Positions 26,281 through 34,890 of a DNA stretch of 64,000 nucleotides are shown here, one piece after another (position 1 is the first letter of the stretch; each line of letters opens with the position of its first letter). The position numbers were made by a program, and so were the translations under genes. Source of the stretch: AC-56 sp963798705 (GTDB lineage Bacteria > Actinomycetota > Thermoleophilia > Solirubrobacterales > 70-9). The notes beneath the pieces are model-generated. The model ran no database searches and was not told the DNA's origin. It saw only the letters and a program-made list of their open reading frames with translations. The stretch is taken from contig CAWCTW010000005.1 of assembly GCA_963798705.1 (NCBI GenBank), positions 2,108,001-2,172,000 of the forward strand, written 5' to 3'.

Positions 26281-27529
26281 TTACACGGCTGGGGCCACAA
26301 CCCGCTGCGCCACCGCCGCCATGCGCTCGGCGACCCCGGGATACGAGTAACGCTCGCGGGCCTTGAGATCGGAGGGGCGCAGCTCGCCGGCGGCAAGGCG
26401 GCCGAGCGCCCGGACGATCTCCGGCACGTCGTCGGCGGGGACCGCCTCCCCGCCCGCCTCGGCCACCACCCGGCCCGCCTCGGTGCCGGCCGCGAGCGCC
26501 AGGATGGGGGGTCCCGCGGCCAGATACTCGAACAGCTTGAAGTTGAGGAGCTGCGTGCGCCGCGCCGATGCGAGGAGGAGAAGCGCGTCGGCGGATCGCT
26601 GCAGCGCCAGCGCTTCGGTGCGCGCGACGCTGCCGGCGACCACGATCCGCGCGGGCGAGACGTCGCTTTGCATGAGCCGCGCCTCGTCGTCGGTCAAGGG
26701 CCCGGCGACGCACCAGCTCGACCCGCGCCGCCGCCTCGGGATCCTCCCTGGCCAGCACGCCGAGCGCCCGAACCAGGCAGGTCGGGTCGCGCCCGTAGCT
26801 GCCGAATCGACCCGTGTAGACGAGTGAGACCCGCTCCGGATCGAGGAGGCCGTGTGGCGCGTCGGTTGTCGTGGTCCCGGCCACAAGATCGGGATCCCAG
26901 CCGTTGGGGACAAGCTCCGGGTCCAGCCCGAGCCGGGTGCGGAGGTCCTCGGCGGCCGGCCGGCTGACGCAGACCACGGCGTCGGCGGCTCCGAGCCACC
27001 GGCGCTCCAGCCACCCGTCGATGCGCCGTTGGACGGCCGTCGGGAACCTGGGGCGGATCGGCTCGAAGGTCCACCCGTCGCGCAGGTCCGCGACCCAGGG
27101 GACGCCCCGGCGCCGAAGGACGTGGCCCACGAGGTGCACGGATTCGGGCGGCGAGCTGGTGATCACGCAGTCGAAGCGCTCGCGGGCGCTCAGGCGCAGG
27201 GCGTCGCGGCGGGCGAACGGTGCCCAGGCCGCCACGAGGGGCTCCGGGACGACGATGCGGCTCAGCGGATGCGGGCGGCCGGAGTACGTATCGGAGTCGA
27301 ACAGCGCGTCCACGCGGTCGCGGCCGTGAAGGCGGGCGCGGAGGCGCTGGAGGTCGCGCGAACGCACGACATCCTGCTCCTCCGCCGGGTCGCCCGTCCC
27401 ATAGGCCGACGTCGTCAGCACGGTCACGCGGTGTCCCAGGCGGCGCAGCCACTTGGCCATCGCCGCGGGGCGATGGGCGCCGGTGTCGCGGCACGGCGGG
27501 TAGAAGTAGGCGACGAGGAGCAGGTTCAA
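26281..27529 (-). CDS. Glycosyltransferase (GT4-like), one frameshift
   Basis: TTG 27529 overlaps the stop of the upstream glycosyltransferase in TTGA. The first part has LLVAYFYPPCRDTGAHRPAA, a GT-B N-terminal nucleotide-fold opening, then ITSSPPESVHLVGHVL, WVADLRDGWTFEP and LVYTGRFGSYGRDP. An extra base near 26710 shifts the frame. The continuation in the next frame is VAGPLTDDEARLMQSD, RSADALLLLASARRTQ and LFEYLAAGPPILALA, the donor-binding C-terminal domain of GT4 enzymes. Removing one base gives exactly 416 codons. Sugar donor and acceptor unknown; by context a surface glycan or glycolipid. Confidence 0.75.
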
Positions 27530-28719
27530 GCGATCCTCCGGCGGCGCGCGGCCAGGGCCTCGGAGTAGGCGGCGTCCATCCGGTCGAGCAGGCTGGGCCA
27601 GCTCCACAGGCGCTCCGCCTTCTCGCGCCCGGCCGCCCCCAGCTCGGAGCGGCCGGACGGCCCGGCCTCCACCAGGCGGCGGATCGCGGCGGCAACCGCC
27701 ACCGGGTCACCCGGCGGGGCGAGGATCCCCGTTCTGCCCTCGTCCACGACCGCCCGCACACCCGGGTATTCGGTGGCGATGGTGGGAAGGCCGCAGGCCA
27801 TCGCCTCGATCAGGACGATGCCGAACGACTCCGGCGGCTCGGTTGTCAGCAGCAGCAGATCGGCGGCGCGCAGGACGGCGGGGAGGCGGGAGTGGGAAAC
27901 GCGGCCCAGGAAGTGCACCCGGTGGGCGATACCCGCCGCCGCCGCCTGGCCGCGGAAGGCGTCGAGCAGCTCGCCGCCGCCGGCCACGACCAGGTGGACA
28001 CGGTCGTCGTCGAGCGCCGCGATCGCCTCGAGCGCGACGTCGAGCCGCTTGAAGTGATGGGCGCGGTCGAGCGTCGCCACGAACGCCGCGACGATGGCGT
28101 CGTCCGGGATGCCCGCGGCGGCTCGGACGCCGGCATCGTCGGAGCCGGGGGCGAACCTGCGGGTGTCGACGCCGTTCGGCATCTCGATCAGCTTGTCCGG
28201 GTCGCGCCGGGCGATCCGGCTCAGGTATGGCACCGACTCGGCATGGTCCGGCGACAGGACGCAGATGCGATCGGCCGCGCCCACCAGCAGTGGCGCGACC
28301 GTGTGCTCGTAGGTCTCGAACGCCAGCTGCCGGGCGCCCTTGGCCACGAGGCGGTTCTTGTAGTGGACGAGCAGGGCCTGGCGGCGGCGGCGCTTGGTGA
28401 GCCTGCCCAGCAGCACGAGCTCGGAGCCGAAGATGAACGGATAGTGGAGGTGGACCACGTCGAATCCCTCGATCGCCGCCATGCTCGGGATCAGTGGCGC
28501 GTTGCCGATCGCGGCCAAGGGGTCGATGCGGTGAATGACGGCCCCCCCCGGGTCGGGCGCCTCGCCCTCGGCCGGGGCGGTGAACACCTCGACATGGTGT
28601 CCGCGCTCGGCCTGTCCCCTGGCGAAGCGGTGACAGGTGTTGCCGGCGCCACCCGGATACGGCGGAAAGGTTGCCGTCAGGTGGGCGATCCGCAGCGGCG
28701 CCGCGGGGCCGGCGCTCAA
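27526..28719 (-). CDS. Glycosyltransferase family 4 protein
   Basis: 397 residues from TTG 28719 in a TTGA overlap with the epimerase stop. GT-B fold: N-terminal RIAHLTATFPPYPGGAGN and VVHLHYPFIFGSELV, acceptor-side region KNRLVAKGARQLAFE. The C-terminal donor site has MPNGVDTRRFAPG, VATLDRAHHFKRLDVALEA, HFLGRVSHSRLPAVLRAAD and the EX7E-type PPESFGIVLIEAMACGLP. Retaining transfer of a nucleotide-activated sugar, cytosolic face of the membrane. Second gene of the epimerase-GT-GT cluster. Confidence 0.92.
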   Translation of the reverse strand: MSAGPAAPLRIAHLTATFPPYPGGAGNTCHRFARGQAERGHHVEVFTAPAEGEAPDPGGAVIHRIDPLAAIGNAPLIPSMAAIEGFDVVHLHYPFIFGSELVLLGRLTKRRRRQALLVHYKNRLVAKGARQLAFETYEHTVAPLLVGAADRICVLSPDHAESVPYLSRIARRDPDKLIEMPNGVDTRRFAPGSDDAGVRAAAGIPDDAIVAAFVATLDRAHHFKRLDVALEAIAALDDDRVHLVVAGGGELLDAFRGQAAAAGIAHRVHFLGRVSHSRLPAVLRAADLLLLTTEPPESFGIVLIEAMACGLPTIATEYPGVRAVVDEGRTGILAPPGDPVAVAAAIRRLVEAGPSGRSELGAAGREKAERLWSWPSLLDRMDAAYSEALAARRRRIA

Positions 28720-31084
28720 TCCGTGGCGCCGACGAGTCGCTCGACGCCCGCGTGGTCGATCGTCTGCTGCAGCCCGTCGCGAAGCTCCACCTCGGGCTCC
28801 CAGCCCAGCACCTGTCGGGCACGGGTGATGTCGGGCTGGCGGACCTGCGGGTCGTCGACCGGCAGGGCCTCGAAGACGATCTCGGAGCGCGAGCCCGTGA
28901 CCTCGATCACCGTCTCGGCCAGCTCGATCAGGCTCAACTCCCTGGGATTGCCCAGGTTGACGGGCAGGTTGACCTCCGACTCGGCGAGCAGCACGAACCC
29001 GCGGATCAGGTCGTCGACGTAGCAAAAGCTCCGCGTCTGGCTGCCCTCCCCGAACACCGTGACGGGCTTGTCCTGCAGAGCCTGGCGCAGGAACGTCGGG
29101 ATCGCCCTCCCGTCGTGCGGCCTCATCCTCGCGCCGAACGTGTTCTTGGCCATCACGCCGGTGCCGGCCCAGAAGTTCTCGAATCCTGGGACCGAGAAGT
29201 CGAATACGAGCGCGGTTGCCGGGACCTCCTCGATGGCCGTGACCGAAGCCCAGACCAGGTCTCCGTGACGGCGCGCGTTCAGCGTCTGCTCGACTCCTCG
29301 ATCCCATTCGAGCGGGCTCCAGGGGCTCACGTTGCAGAGCGTGAGCCCGTACCGGCCGCACCGAGGGAACCAGCCCGAATCGGGCAAAGGCCACGACGAG
29401 GTCGTCCTTGAGCTCATCATGGACGGTGTTGAACACGTGCTCGCGCTGGGCATCGAGGTGCTGGCCGGAGTGGGCCCCGTCGCCCTCTCGGTAGCCCTCG
29501 ATGAACCATTTGAGGCGGTCCAGCGGCAGTCCCAGGATCCATCCTGGGATGCGCTTTCGATTGCGGTCGAACCCGAGGAACTCCATGAGGCGCAGCAGGA
29601 GCTTCGAGTGGACGAAAAGCGATGCTGCCCTCTCGGCCCCCTCGCAGGATCTGACGACGTGAAGGCCGAAGGTCGATCGAATCACGGACTCAGCCCGATC
29701 CAGCACCGCCTCTTCGCAGCTGATCGAGATGAACGAGCTCTTCCCCTTCTCGTGCGCGCGGCCCTCGGCGACATACACGCCCAGCAGCCAGAGGAGGTCG
29801 TTCGTCACCTCGACGCTCATCGGCATCGAAGCGGACTTCCCCGCCGACTCGCATTCGGACCCGTGTGTCGTCGGGCGGCCGCTCCCCGATCCGCCACATC
29901 ACCGGGAGCGGCACACGGTTCGTGTTCCGCATCCGGATGATCTTCGTCCACGCTCCGTTGCGCCAATTCGGCCCGTTGTTGCGGCGCTGCGAGACGAGCA
30001 GGCCGAAGATGTCATGGCGCCGCGCCCAGGCGAGTTGGCCAAGTCCGGGCGACTCGGCATAGAGCTCCCACGGATCCGCCTCCGCCCAGCGCCAAGCCTC
30101 GATCATGCTCACCAGCCGGCGATCACGCTCGGGAACCTCGATCCGCCCGGCAATGGCGATCCGCTCGCCGGGCTGCAGCTCGGTCACGGGCTTTGGTGTG
30201 GGCTCTCCTCCGGGACCTTCTGCGAAGACCGAGTGATCCCCGGTGACCTTGATCGAGCGTCCGTACCCGGTGGTGACCTTGAAGCAGCGCTGATCGGTGG
30301 GATGCCCGATGAAGCTCATCGCCTCGGCTGCGACCGCCATGCCACCCCCGCCGAACGCCGGCACCGAATATCCCTCGATCTCGTAGTCCAGCGCCGCCTT
30401 CGGCCGGTCCTCGAGCACCGCTACCCCGCCTGATCCACCACGCTTGGTCACGTAGCTCGCGGGCGACGCGCAGTTGACCAGGTGATCGGCGAGCTCGGCT
30501 GCCGTGCACCGCCGAAGCTCGCGGCCGTCGTCGACGAGGATCTGTTCATCGGCGAGGATGGAGTTGAAGACCCTCGCGATGCAGGTGTCGACCCCCTGCT
30601 GGCGGTGGTACGCCATCGTCAGCGCCTCCGCGTAGCGCTTTGCCTCGTCGTAGACGCCGCGCGGGCCGATCGGGTTGACGTGGCCCCAGTAGTCCTCGGG
30701 CTGCGGGTGCACCTGCGGATCCCCATACACCTCGGAGGTCGAGGCGAGCAGGAAGCGCGCGCGCTTGAGCTTCGCGAGGCCGAGCATGTGGTGGGTCCCG
30801 TAGGAGCCCACCTTCAGCGTGTGGAGCGGGAGTCGCGCGTAGTCGATCGGGCTCGCCGGCGAGGCCAGGTGGTACACGAAGTCGACCTCGTCCTCCAGGA
30901 ACACCGGCTCGGTCAGGTCCTGGTTGGAAAAGACGAAGCTCGGGTCGCGAATGTGCTGGATGTTCTGCAGCGATCCCGTGTCCAGGTTGTCGATGCAGAT
31001 CACGCGATGGCCGTTGCCGAGCAGGCGCTCGCAGAGGTGGGACCCCAGGAACCCGGCTCCTCCGGAGACTACGCACGTGCTCAT
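28716..31084 (-). CDS. UDP-glucuronate decarboxylase-type epimerase, split by an intein
   Basis: The two extein parts (174 + 141 = 315 residues) form a complete extended short-chain dehydrogenase. These are the NAD loop GGAGFLGSH (8-16), ASTSEVYGDP, Tyr145xxxLys149 (VYDEAKR), then after the intein TFGARMRPHDGRAIP, GEGSQTRSFCYVDDLIRG and VNLGNPRELSLIELA. This pattern is closest to UDP-xylose synthase (UDP-glucuronate decarboxylase), though a UDP-glucose-type 4-epimerase is possible. The intein interrupts the conserved RVFN/TFG stretch in the sugar-binding site. Two single extra bases inside the intein (near 29850 and 29345) break the frame as given. It is the first gene of the glycan cluster. 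Confidence 0.85.
29142..30562 (-). mobile_element. Intein with LAGLIDADG-type homing endonuclease region
   Basis: About 473 residues. It begins with Ser immediately after RVFN (SILADEQILVDDGREL, splicing block A). Block B is GRSIKVTGDHSVFAEG (TxxH, intein residues about 107-110). A dodecapeptide endonuclease region follows, with LLGVYVAEG and FIEGYREGDG. The end is DLVWASVTAIEEV, VFDFSVPGFENFWAGTG and VMAKN, followed by Thr as +1 extein residue (blocks F and G). The penultimate residue is Lys rather than the usual His. The 1421 bases become exactly 473 codons when the two apparent single-base insertions are removed, which supports an originally intact element. Confidence 0.88.
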
Positions 31085-31177
31085 CTCAATCCGGCAGGGT
31101 ACGCGACCGCTCGCTCCCGGGAGGCGGCCACCGAGGCCGAGGGGGGCAGAGCGCACGGGCCGGGGGTTCTCGATGTC

Positions 31178-31708
31178 GTGCGGGCCGAAGCGACCACCCA
31201 GCTCCTCGCCCGCCACGATCGCGCCCTCGCCGTGCTCGACGCGGCCGAGGCCGCCCTGCGCCGGACGGCCCGCCGCTTCTCGCTCTGCGCCGACGACGCC
31301 GACGACGCCTTTCAGCGCGCCGTCGAGATCCTGCTCACGAAGGGCCCCGATCGACCGCCCCGCGCGCTCATCGCCTGGACCCAGGTCGTCACCCGCAGGG
31401 AGGCGCTCGCCGTCAGGCGGGCCCGGGAGCGCCTGCTCGCCAGGGGTCGCGACGAGTCATCCGATCCCCTCGAGGGCCTGCCCGGCGAGCGGCCCGGGCC
31501 GGTGGAGCACGCCGAGCGACGAGACCGGGTCGACGCCGCGGCTCGCGCCCTGGGCGCGCTGAAGCCGGACGAGCGGCTGGCGATCGTCCTGCAGGCACAC
31601 GGCTACACGTACGCGGAGATCTGCGAGCTCTGCGGCTGGACGTACACGAAGGTGAATCGCTGTTTGGCCGAGGGCCGAGCGCGACTGCGCGAGGTCCTAT
31701 CCAGCTGA
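31178..31708 (+). CDS. RNA polymerase sigma factor, ECF-like
   Basis: 176 residues from GTG 31178; the frame is open upstream but without protein character. Region 2-like helix RRTARRFSLCADDADDAFQRAVEILL, a linker, and region 4 ALKPDERLAIVLQAHGYTYA plus KVNRCLAEGRARLREVL, the helix-turn-helix that reads the -35 element. Region 2 is atypical for an ECF factor. No anti-sigma gene is adjacent. It is divergent from the intein-containing epimerase gene and convergent with msrA, 1 base apart. A fragment resembling its last helix occurs at 32374-32439. Confidence 0.82.
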   Translation: MRAEATTQLLARHDRALAVLDAAEAALRRTARRFSLCADDADDAFQRAVEILLTKGPDRPPRALIAWTQVVTRREALAVRRARERLLARGRDESSDPLEGLPGERPGPVEHAERRDRVDAAARALGALKPDERLAIVLQAHGYTYAEICELCGWTYTKVNRCLAEGRARLREVLSS

Positions 31709-31709
31709 G

Positions 31710-32225
31710 CTAGGCCGCAACGTCGCGGTTGACAGCTTCCACACCGTGGCGCGGGAAGGGGGGCTTGGCGCCGTCCGGATAGTCCGGATAGCGCAGGAAG
31801 TAGTCCTGGTCTTTGGCCGGGTCCTCCCAGAAGCGACCGGCCTCGCTGACCTTGGTCACCGTCTTGCCGAGCCAGTGGCCCGAGGCGTCGACGTCGCGGA
31901 TCATCTCCTCGGCCACCTGGCGCTGCTCCTCACTCCTGTAGAAGATCTCCGAGCGGTAGATGGAGCCGACGAGATCTTCGCCAAGGTCGGCTCGGTGGAC
32001 CTGGAAGAAGTACTCGAGCAGCTGCCGGTAGGAGAGTCGCTCCGGGTCGAAGACGACCTCGACCGCCTCCGCGTGACCCCCAGGGCTCTCCTCGGTCGGG
32101 TTCTCGCCCTCACCGCCGGTCCATCCCTGTCGGGTGGCGATGACTCCGTCGGGGTGGCGCAGCAGTTGCTGCATGATCCAGGCGCAGCCTCCCGCGAGCA
32201 CTGCGGTCTCGGTGTTGTCGCTCAT
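31710..32225 (-). CDS. msrA: Peptide-methionine (S)-S-oxide reductase
   Basis: 171 residues. Reduces methionine-S-sulfoxide in proteins. The catalytic cysteine lies in AGGCAWIMQQLLR (usual GCFW with Ala for Phe). Further family positions are RQGWTGG, ESPGGHAEAVEVVFDP, FFQVHRADLGEDLVGSIYRS and the downstream GHWLGKTVTKV. No distal resolving cysteine is evident in the C-terminal tail, which is rich in Pro, so regeneration may use another thiol. It lies next to a sigma factor but convergent, so regulation is not shared. Confidence 0.93.
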   Translation of the reverse strand: MSDNTETAVLAGGCAWIMQQLLRHPDGVIATRQGWTGGEGENPTEESPGGHAEAVEVVFDPERLSYRQLLEYFFQVHRADLGEDLVGSIYRSEIFYRSEEQRQVAEEMIRDVDASGHWLGKTVTKVSEAGRFWEDPAKDQDYFLRYPDYPDGAKPPFPRHGVEAVNRDVAA

Positions 32226-32373
32226 CGAGTTGTCCTTCCCTCGGAGTTCTGTTCAAGCCTATACCGGCAGGTCGAGCGTCCAATTTCGCTCTAGCGTCCC
32301 GCGTCGTCAGACCGGAATCCGCACTTCCAACGGCGGGATCGGGACCGCGTGTGGCGAAAGTGGGACGTTGAGG

Positions 32374-32439
32374 AAGGTCAACCGCTGCCTTGCCGAGGGG
32401 CGGGCGAGGCTACGGCGAAACGGCCTCGAGGCTCCCTGA
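32374..32439 (+). pseudogene. 3'-terminal fragment of a sigma-factor gene
   Basis: Encodes KVNRCLAEGRARLRR and then NGLEAP and stop, matching the last helix KVNRCLAEGRARLREVL of the sigma factor at 31178-31708 but with many silent differences. No remaining sigma sequence precedes it. It abuts the start of the 354-bp duplicated segment, so the two may have arrived together. Confidence 0.6.
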
Positions 32440-32450
32440 CCGCAGCTCGA

Positions 32451-32804
32451 ACCTGCATGAGCCGCGAGCGGCCGAGCTAGGCCGGGCGACGTTCCAGGAT
32501 CACCAGCGGGATCTCGCGGCCGGTGCGCGCCTGGTAGTCGTCGTACGTGGAGTAGGCCTCGACCACTCGCGGCCAAAGCCGCTCGCGCTCCTCCGCGCCG
32601 GCCACCCTCGCATGCACCGGCCGGCGCTCCGAGCCCACCTGGACCGTGGTGTCGGGGTTCGCCCGCAGGTTGTGGAACCAGGCCGGGTGCTTGGGATAGC
32701 CGCCCTTGGAGGCCACGATCACCAGGTCGTCCCCGTCGCGTAGGTACAGGAGCGGGCTGGTGCGCGTGACGCCGCTCTTCGCTCCCACGTGGTCGAGCAG
32801 GAGC
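32451..32804. repeat. 354-bp segmental duplication, copy 1
   Basis: Matches 34403-34756 base for base with only a few substitutions and no indels that I can find. It carries the last two thirds of a nitroreductase-like gene. The intact gene is in the other copy, so this one is the derived copy. Confidence 0.93.
32477..32804 (-). pseudogene. 5'-truncated deazaflavin-dependent nitroreductase copy
   Basis: The last 103 or so codons of the gene at 34429-34890, nearly identical at protein level (one visible difference, KHPAWF for KDPAWF). The duplication boundary removes the first 50 or so residues and an in-frame TAG lies just upstream. A GTG at 32788 could start a 103-residue peptide, but it would lack the N-terminal helix of the family. 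Confidence 0.85.
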
Positions 32805-32872
32805 TCCTAGTCCGTCCTAGTCACGATCGCCCGCGGCCTCCCCGGCGGCGGACCGCTACGGAGCTAGACGCT

Positions 32873-33844
32873 CTACGGGACGCCGATCACCCACCCGCCG
32901 CACTTCCTGGCCCGGTCGCGCCCGGGTCCGCCGGCGCAATTGTCGCGCTTGCGTCCGCCGTTGAGGTGATCGTCGCCAGGCCCTCCCGTCAGCAAGTCGC
33001 TTCCGCCCTTGGCGACCCGGCCGGCTCGCTTGCTGGCCCAGTTGTCACCGCGGAGCGCATCGGCACCGGTTAGTCCATGGAGGGCGTCCTTGCCGGACCC
33101 GATTGCGACGCCCCTATGGGTGAGGCTGTCGCCGATGAGGATGTCGCTCTTCGGGCCGCCGCTGAGATCGTCGTCTCCCCCGCCGATCGCCATGCCCCGT
33201 GGAGAGAAGCTGTCGCCGACGACAAGGTCTTTCCCGCCGGCGCCGGTGAGCTTGTCGGGAGCTCCGCCGACCGCCTTGCCCCCTCCGGTCACCGCGCTGT
33301 CGCCGATCAATCGATCACGCCCGGCCAGGCCGAGAATACGATCGTGACTGGCTCCGGTCGCTAGCGCGCGCCCGTAGTTGTCACCGACCAGGAGGTCGGC
33401 GTCGAATCCGCCATTGATGTAGTCGCGCCCGGTCGAGTCGGCTGCGCTGCCGGAAGGGTGCGCGTGGTCGCCGACGATCAAATCGCTTCCCCCGTGACCC
33501 CAGATTCGGTCATCGCCAGGTCCTCCCACCAGCCGATCGTTGCGAACGCCGCCGTCGATTCTGTCGTTGCCTGGCCCGCCGCAGATCTTGTCGTGCCCGC
33601 CGTCTCCGACGATCACGTCGTTCCCGCCCTTGGCCACGATCACATCGCGATGTGGGGTACCGCGGATGTGGTTCGACTTGTTCGTTCCCACGATCGTGGC
33701 CGTCGAGCCGAGGCACTTGGGGCGCGCGGCGGCGGCGGATTGAGCTGCCGCGATCAGCAGGATCGCGGCGAGCGCCGCAATGGCAGCCCGGAGGGCGATG
33801 GTCGTCATGCGATTGGGCACCATCGCGCCCGCGAAAAGGTTCAC
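32873..33844 (-). CDS. Secreted RTX-like calcium-binding repeat protein
   Basis: 323 residues. N-terminal signal with hydrophobic core (ALRAAIAALAAILLIAAAQSA) and probable cleavage after SAAAA. From residue 60 onward it is built of hemolysin-type GGxGxDxI nonapeptide repeats, for example GGNDVIVGDGG, GGPGNDRIDGG, GGPGDDRIWGHGG and GGPGDDHLNGG. These are interspersed with longer turns ending LIGDS or VVGDS. Such repeats wind into a calcium-filled beta-roll outside the cell. A final pair of cysteines (NCAGG, KCGGW) may staple the end. Start codon chosen as the first ATG; an ATG 12 codons later (MTTIALR) is plausible. Confidence 0.85.
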   Translation of the reverse strand: MNLFAGAMVPNRMTTIALRAAIAALAAILLIAAAQSAAAARPKCLGSTATIVGTNKSNHIRGTPHRDVIVAKGGNDVIVGDGGHDKICGGPGNDRIDGGVRNDRLVGGPGDDRIWGHGGSDLIVGDHAHPSGSAADSTGRDYINGGFDADLLVGDNYGRALATGASHDRILGLAGRDRLIGDSAVTGGGKAVGGAPDKLTGAGGKDLVVGDSFSPRGMAIGGGDDDLSGGPKSDILIGDSLTHRGVAIGSGKDALHGLTGADALRGDNWASKRAGRVAKGGSDLLTGGPGDDHLNGGRKRDNCAGGPGRDRARKCGGWVIGVP

Positions 33845-34402
33845 GTCAAACCGCTCTTTCGTCGCTTACGGGTTAGCTGACGGGCTCGCGCCGAAGAGCC
33901 GGCGCTACGCGGCTATCCGGCCGCGATTCGCCCCAAAACAATGGGTCCCCCGTCGCCCGCGAATGTGTGGCGGGCGTTCAGCAGGTCGCGGCAGGCTAGC
34001 AGCCGGCGATGACCCGACTGGCGGGTCCTCGGCCGCGCAGGATGGCCAGCGCGGGAGCAGGCCTCCTGAGGGGATCCTCCAAGGTCGGCATCTCGGCTTG
34101 ATCTTGTCGATGTCCTTTGTCGGCGCTGGCTTCTGCGTTCGCGTGAGGCTGTCGCGCAAAGGACAGCCTCGCGGGAAGCAGCACTGGCCTTCAGGCAGAC
34201 GCGGGCAAGCTGAGCGGCGGCAGCCGAAGGCCGGGCCAGACTGTTCCCTTTACCAAGCTGGAGGGATCGGGGCCGCTGGTAGGTCGGCTTGCGGATGAGC
34301 CCACGGCGGACGAGCCCGGCGTTGCCGACCGCTGCGCGGATCGCGTTACATCGGTCCGATTTGCGTTACGCGGCAGCTTCGCTGAAAGCGGGAGCGGCGC
34401 AC
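33845..34402. other. 558-base intergenic stretch without a gene
   Basis: I find no frame with coding character on either strand. It contains one good hairpin (GAGGCTGTC at 34145-34153 pairing with 34162-34170, extended by CGCG) that is not placed directly after any gene. The right edge is the start of the duplicated segment. Confidence 0.6.
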
Positions 34403-34756
34403 ACCTGCATGAGCCGCGAGCGGCCGAGCTAGGCCGGGCGACGTTCCAGGATCACCAGCGGGATCTCGCGGCCGGTGCGCGCCTGGTAGTCGTCGTACGT
34501 GGAGTAGGCCTCGACTACTCGCGGCCAAAGCCGCTCGCGCTCCTCCGCGCCGGCCACCCTCGCATGCACCGGCCGGCGCTCCGAGCCCACCTGGACCGTG
34601 GTGTCGGGGTTCGCCCGCAGGTTGTGGAACCAGGCCGGGTCCTTGGGATAGCCGCCCTTGGAGGCCACGATCACCAGGTCGTCCCCGTCGCGTAGGTACA
34701 GGAGCGGGCTGGTGCGCGTGACGCCGCTCTTCGCTCCCGCGTGGTCGAGCAGGAGC
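34403..34756. repeat. 354-bp segmental duplication, copy 2 (source copy)
   Basis: Partner of 32451-32804. It includes 26 bases beyond the stop of the nitroreductase gene and its last 109 or so codons. Both boundaries fall abruptly, without visible inverted repeats or target duplication. Confidence 0.93.
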
Positions 34757-34890
34757 ATCGGCGGCAGCCCCGGGATGCGGTGTCCTACCAAGCCGTGGGT
34801 GGCGCGATACATCAGCGTGTGCACGCCCATCAGCCGGCGGAGCACGGGCCAGCTGCGGTCGGCCAGGTCCAGGTAGCCGGTCCGGCTCAA
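34429..34890 (-). CDS. Nitroreductase / deazaflavin (F420)-dependent oxidoreductase family
   Basis: 153 residues from TTG 34890, which overlaps the preceding stop in TTGA. A split-barrel protein of the Ddn-like family: N-terminal amphipathic helix, then PPMLLLDHAGAKSGVTRTSP, LVIVASKGGYPKDPAWFHNL and VQVGSERRPVHARVAG. The GAKSG/RTSPL and SKGGxPxxPxWxxNL motifs form the F420-binding groove in related actinobacterial enzymes. Substrate unknown; quinones are the usual proposal. Last gene of a three-gene minus-strand operon. Confidence 0.88.
   Translation of the reverse strand: MSRTGYLDLADRSWPVLRRLMGVHTLMYRATHGLVGHRIPGLPPMLLLDHAGAKSGVTRTSPLLYLRDGDDLVIVASKGGYPKDPAWFHNLRANPDTTVQVGSERRPVHARVAGAEERERLWPRVVEAYSTYDDYQARTGREIPLVILERRPA

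Noticed and set aside
29142..31084. Reading the interrupted epimerase as three separate pseudogenes or adjacent genes
   Set aside because: The outer parts join exactly into one conserved protein and the insert has intein splicing motifs at both ends, which adjacent genes would not show.
33845..34402. Small ORFs in the long spacer (for example 33905-34159)
   Set aside because: No ribosome-binding site, no domain, and codon use like random GC-rich DNA.
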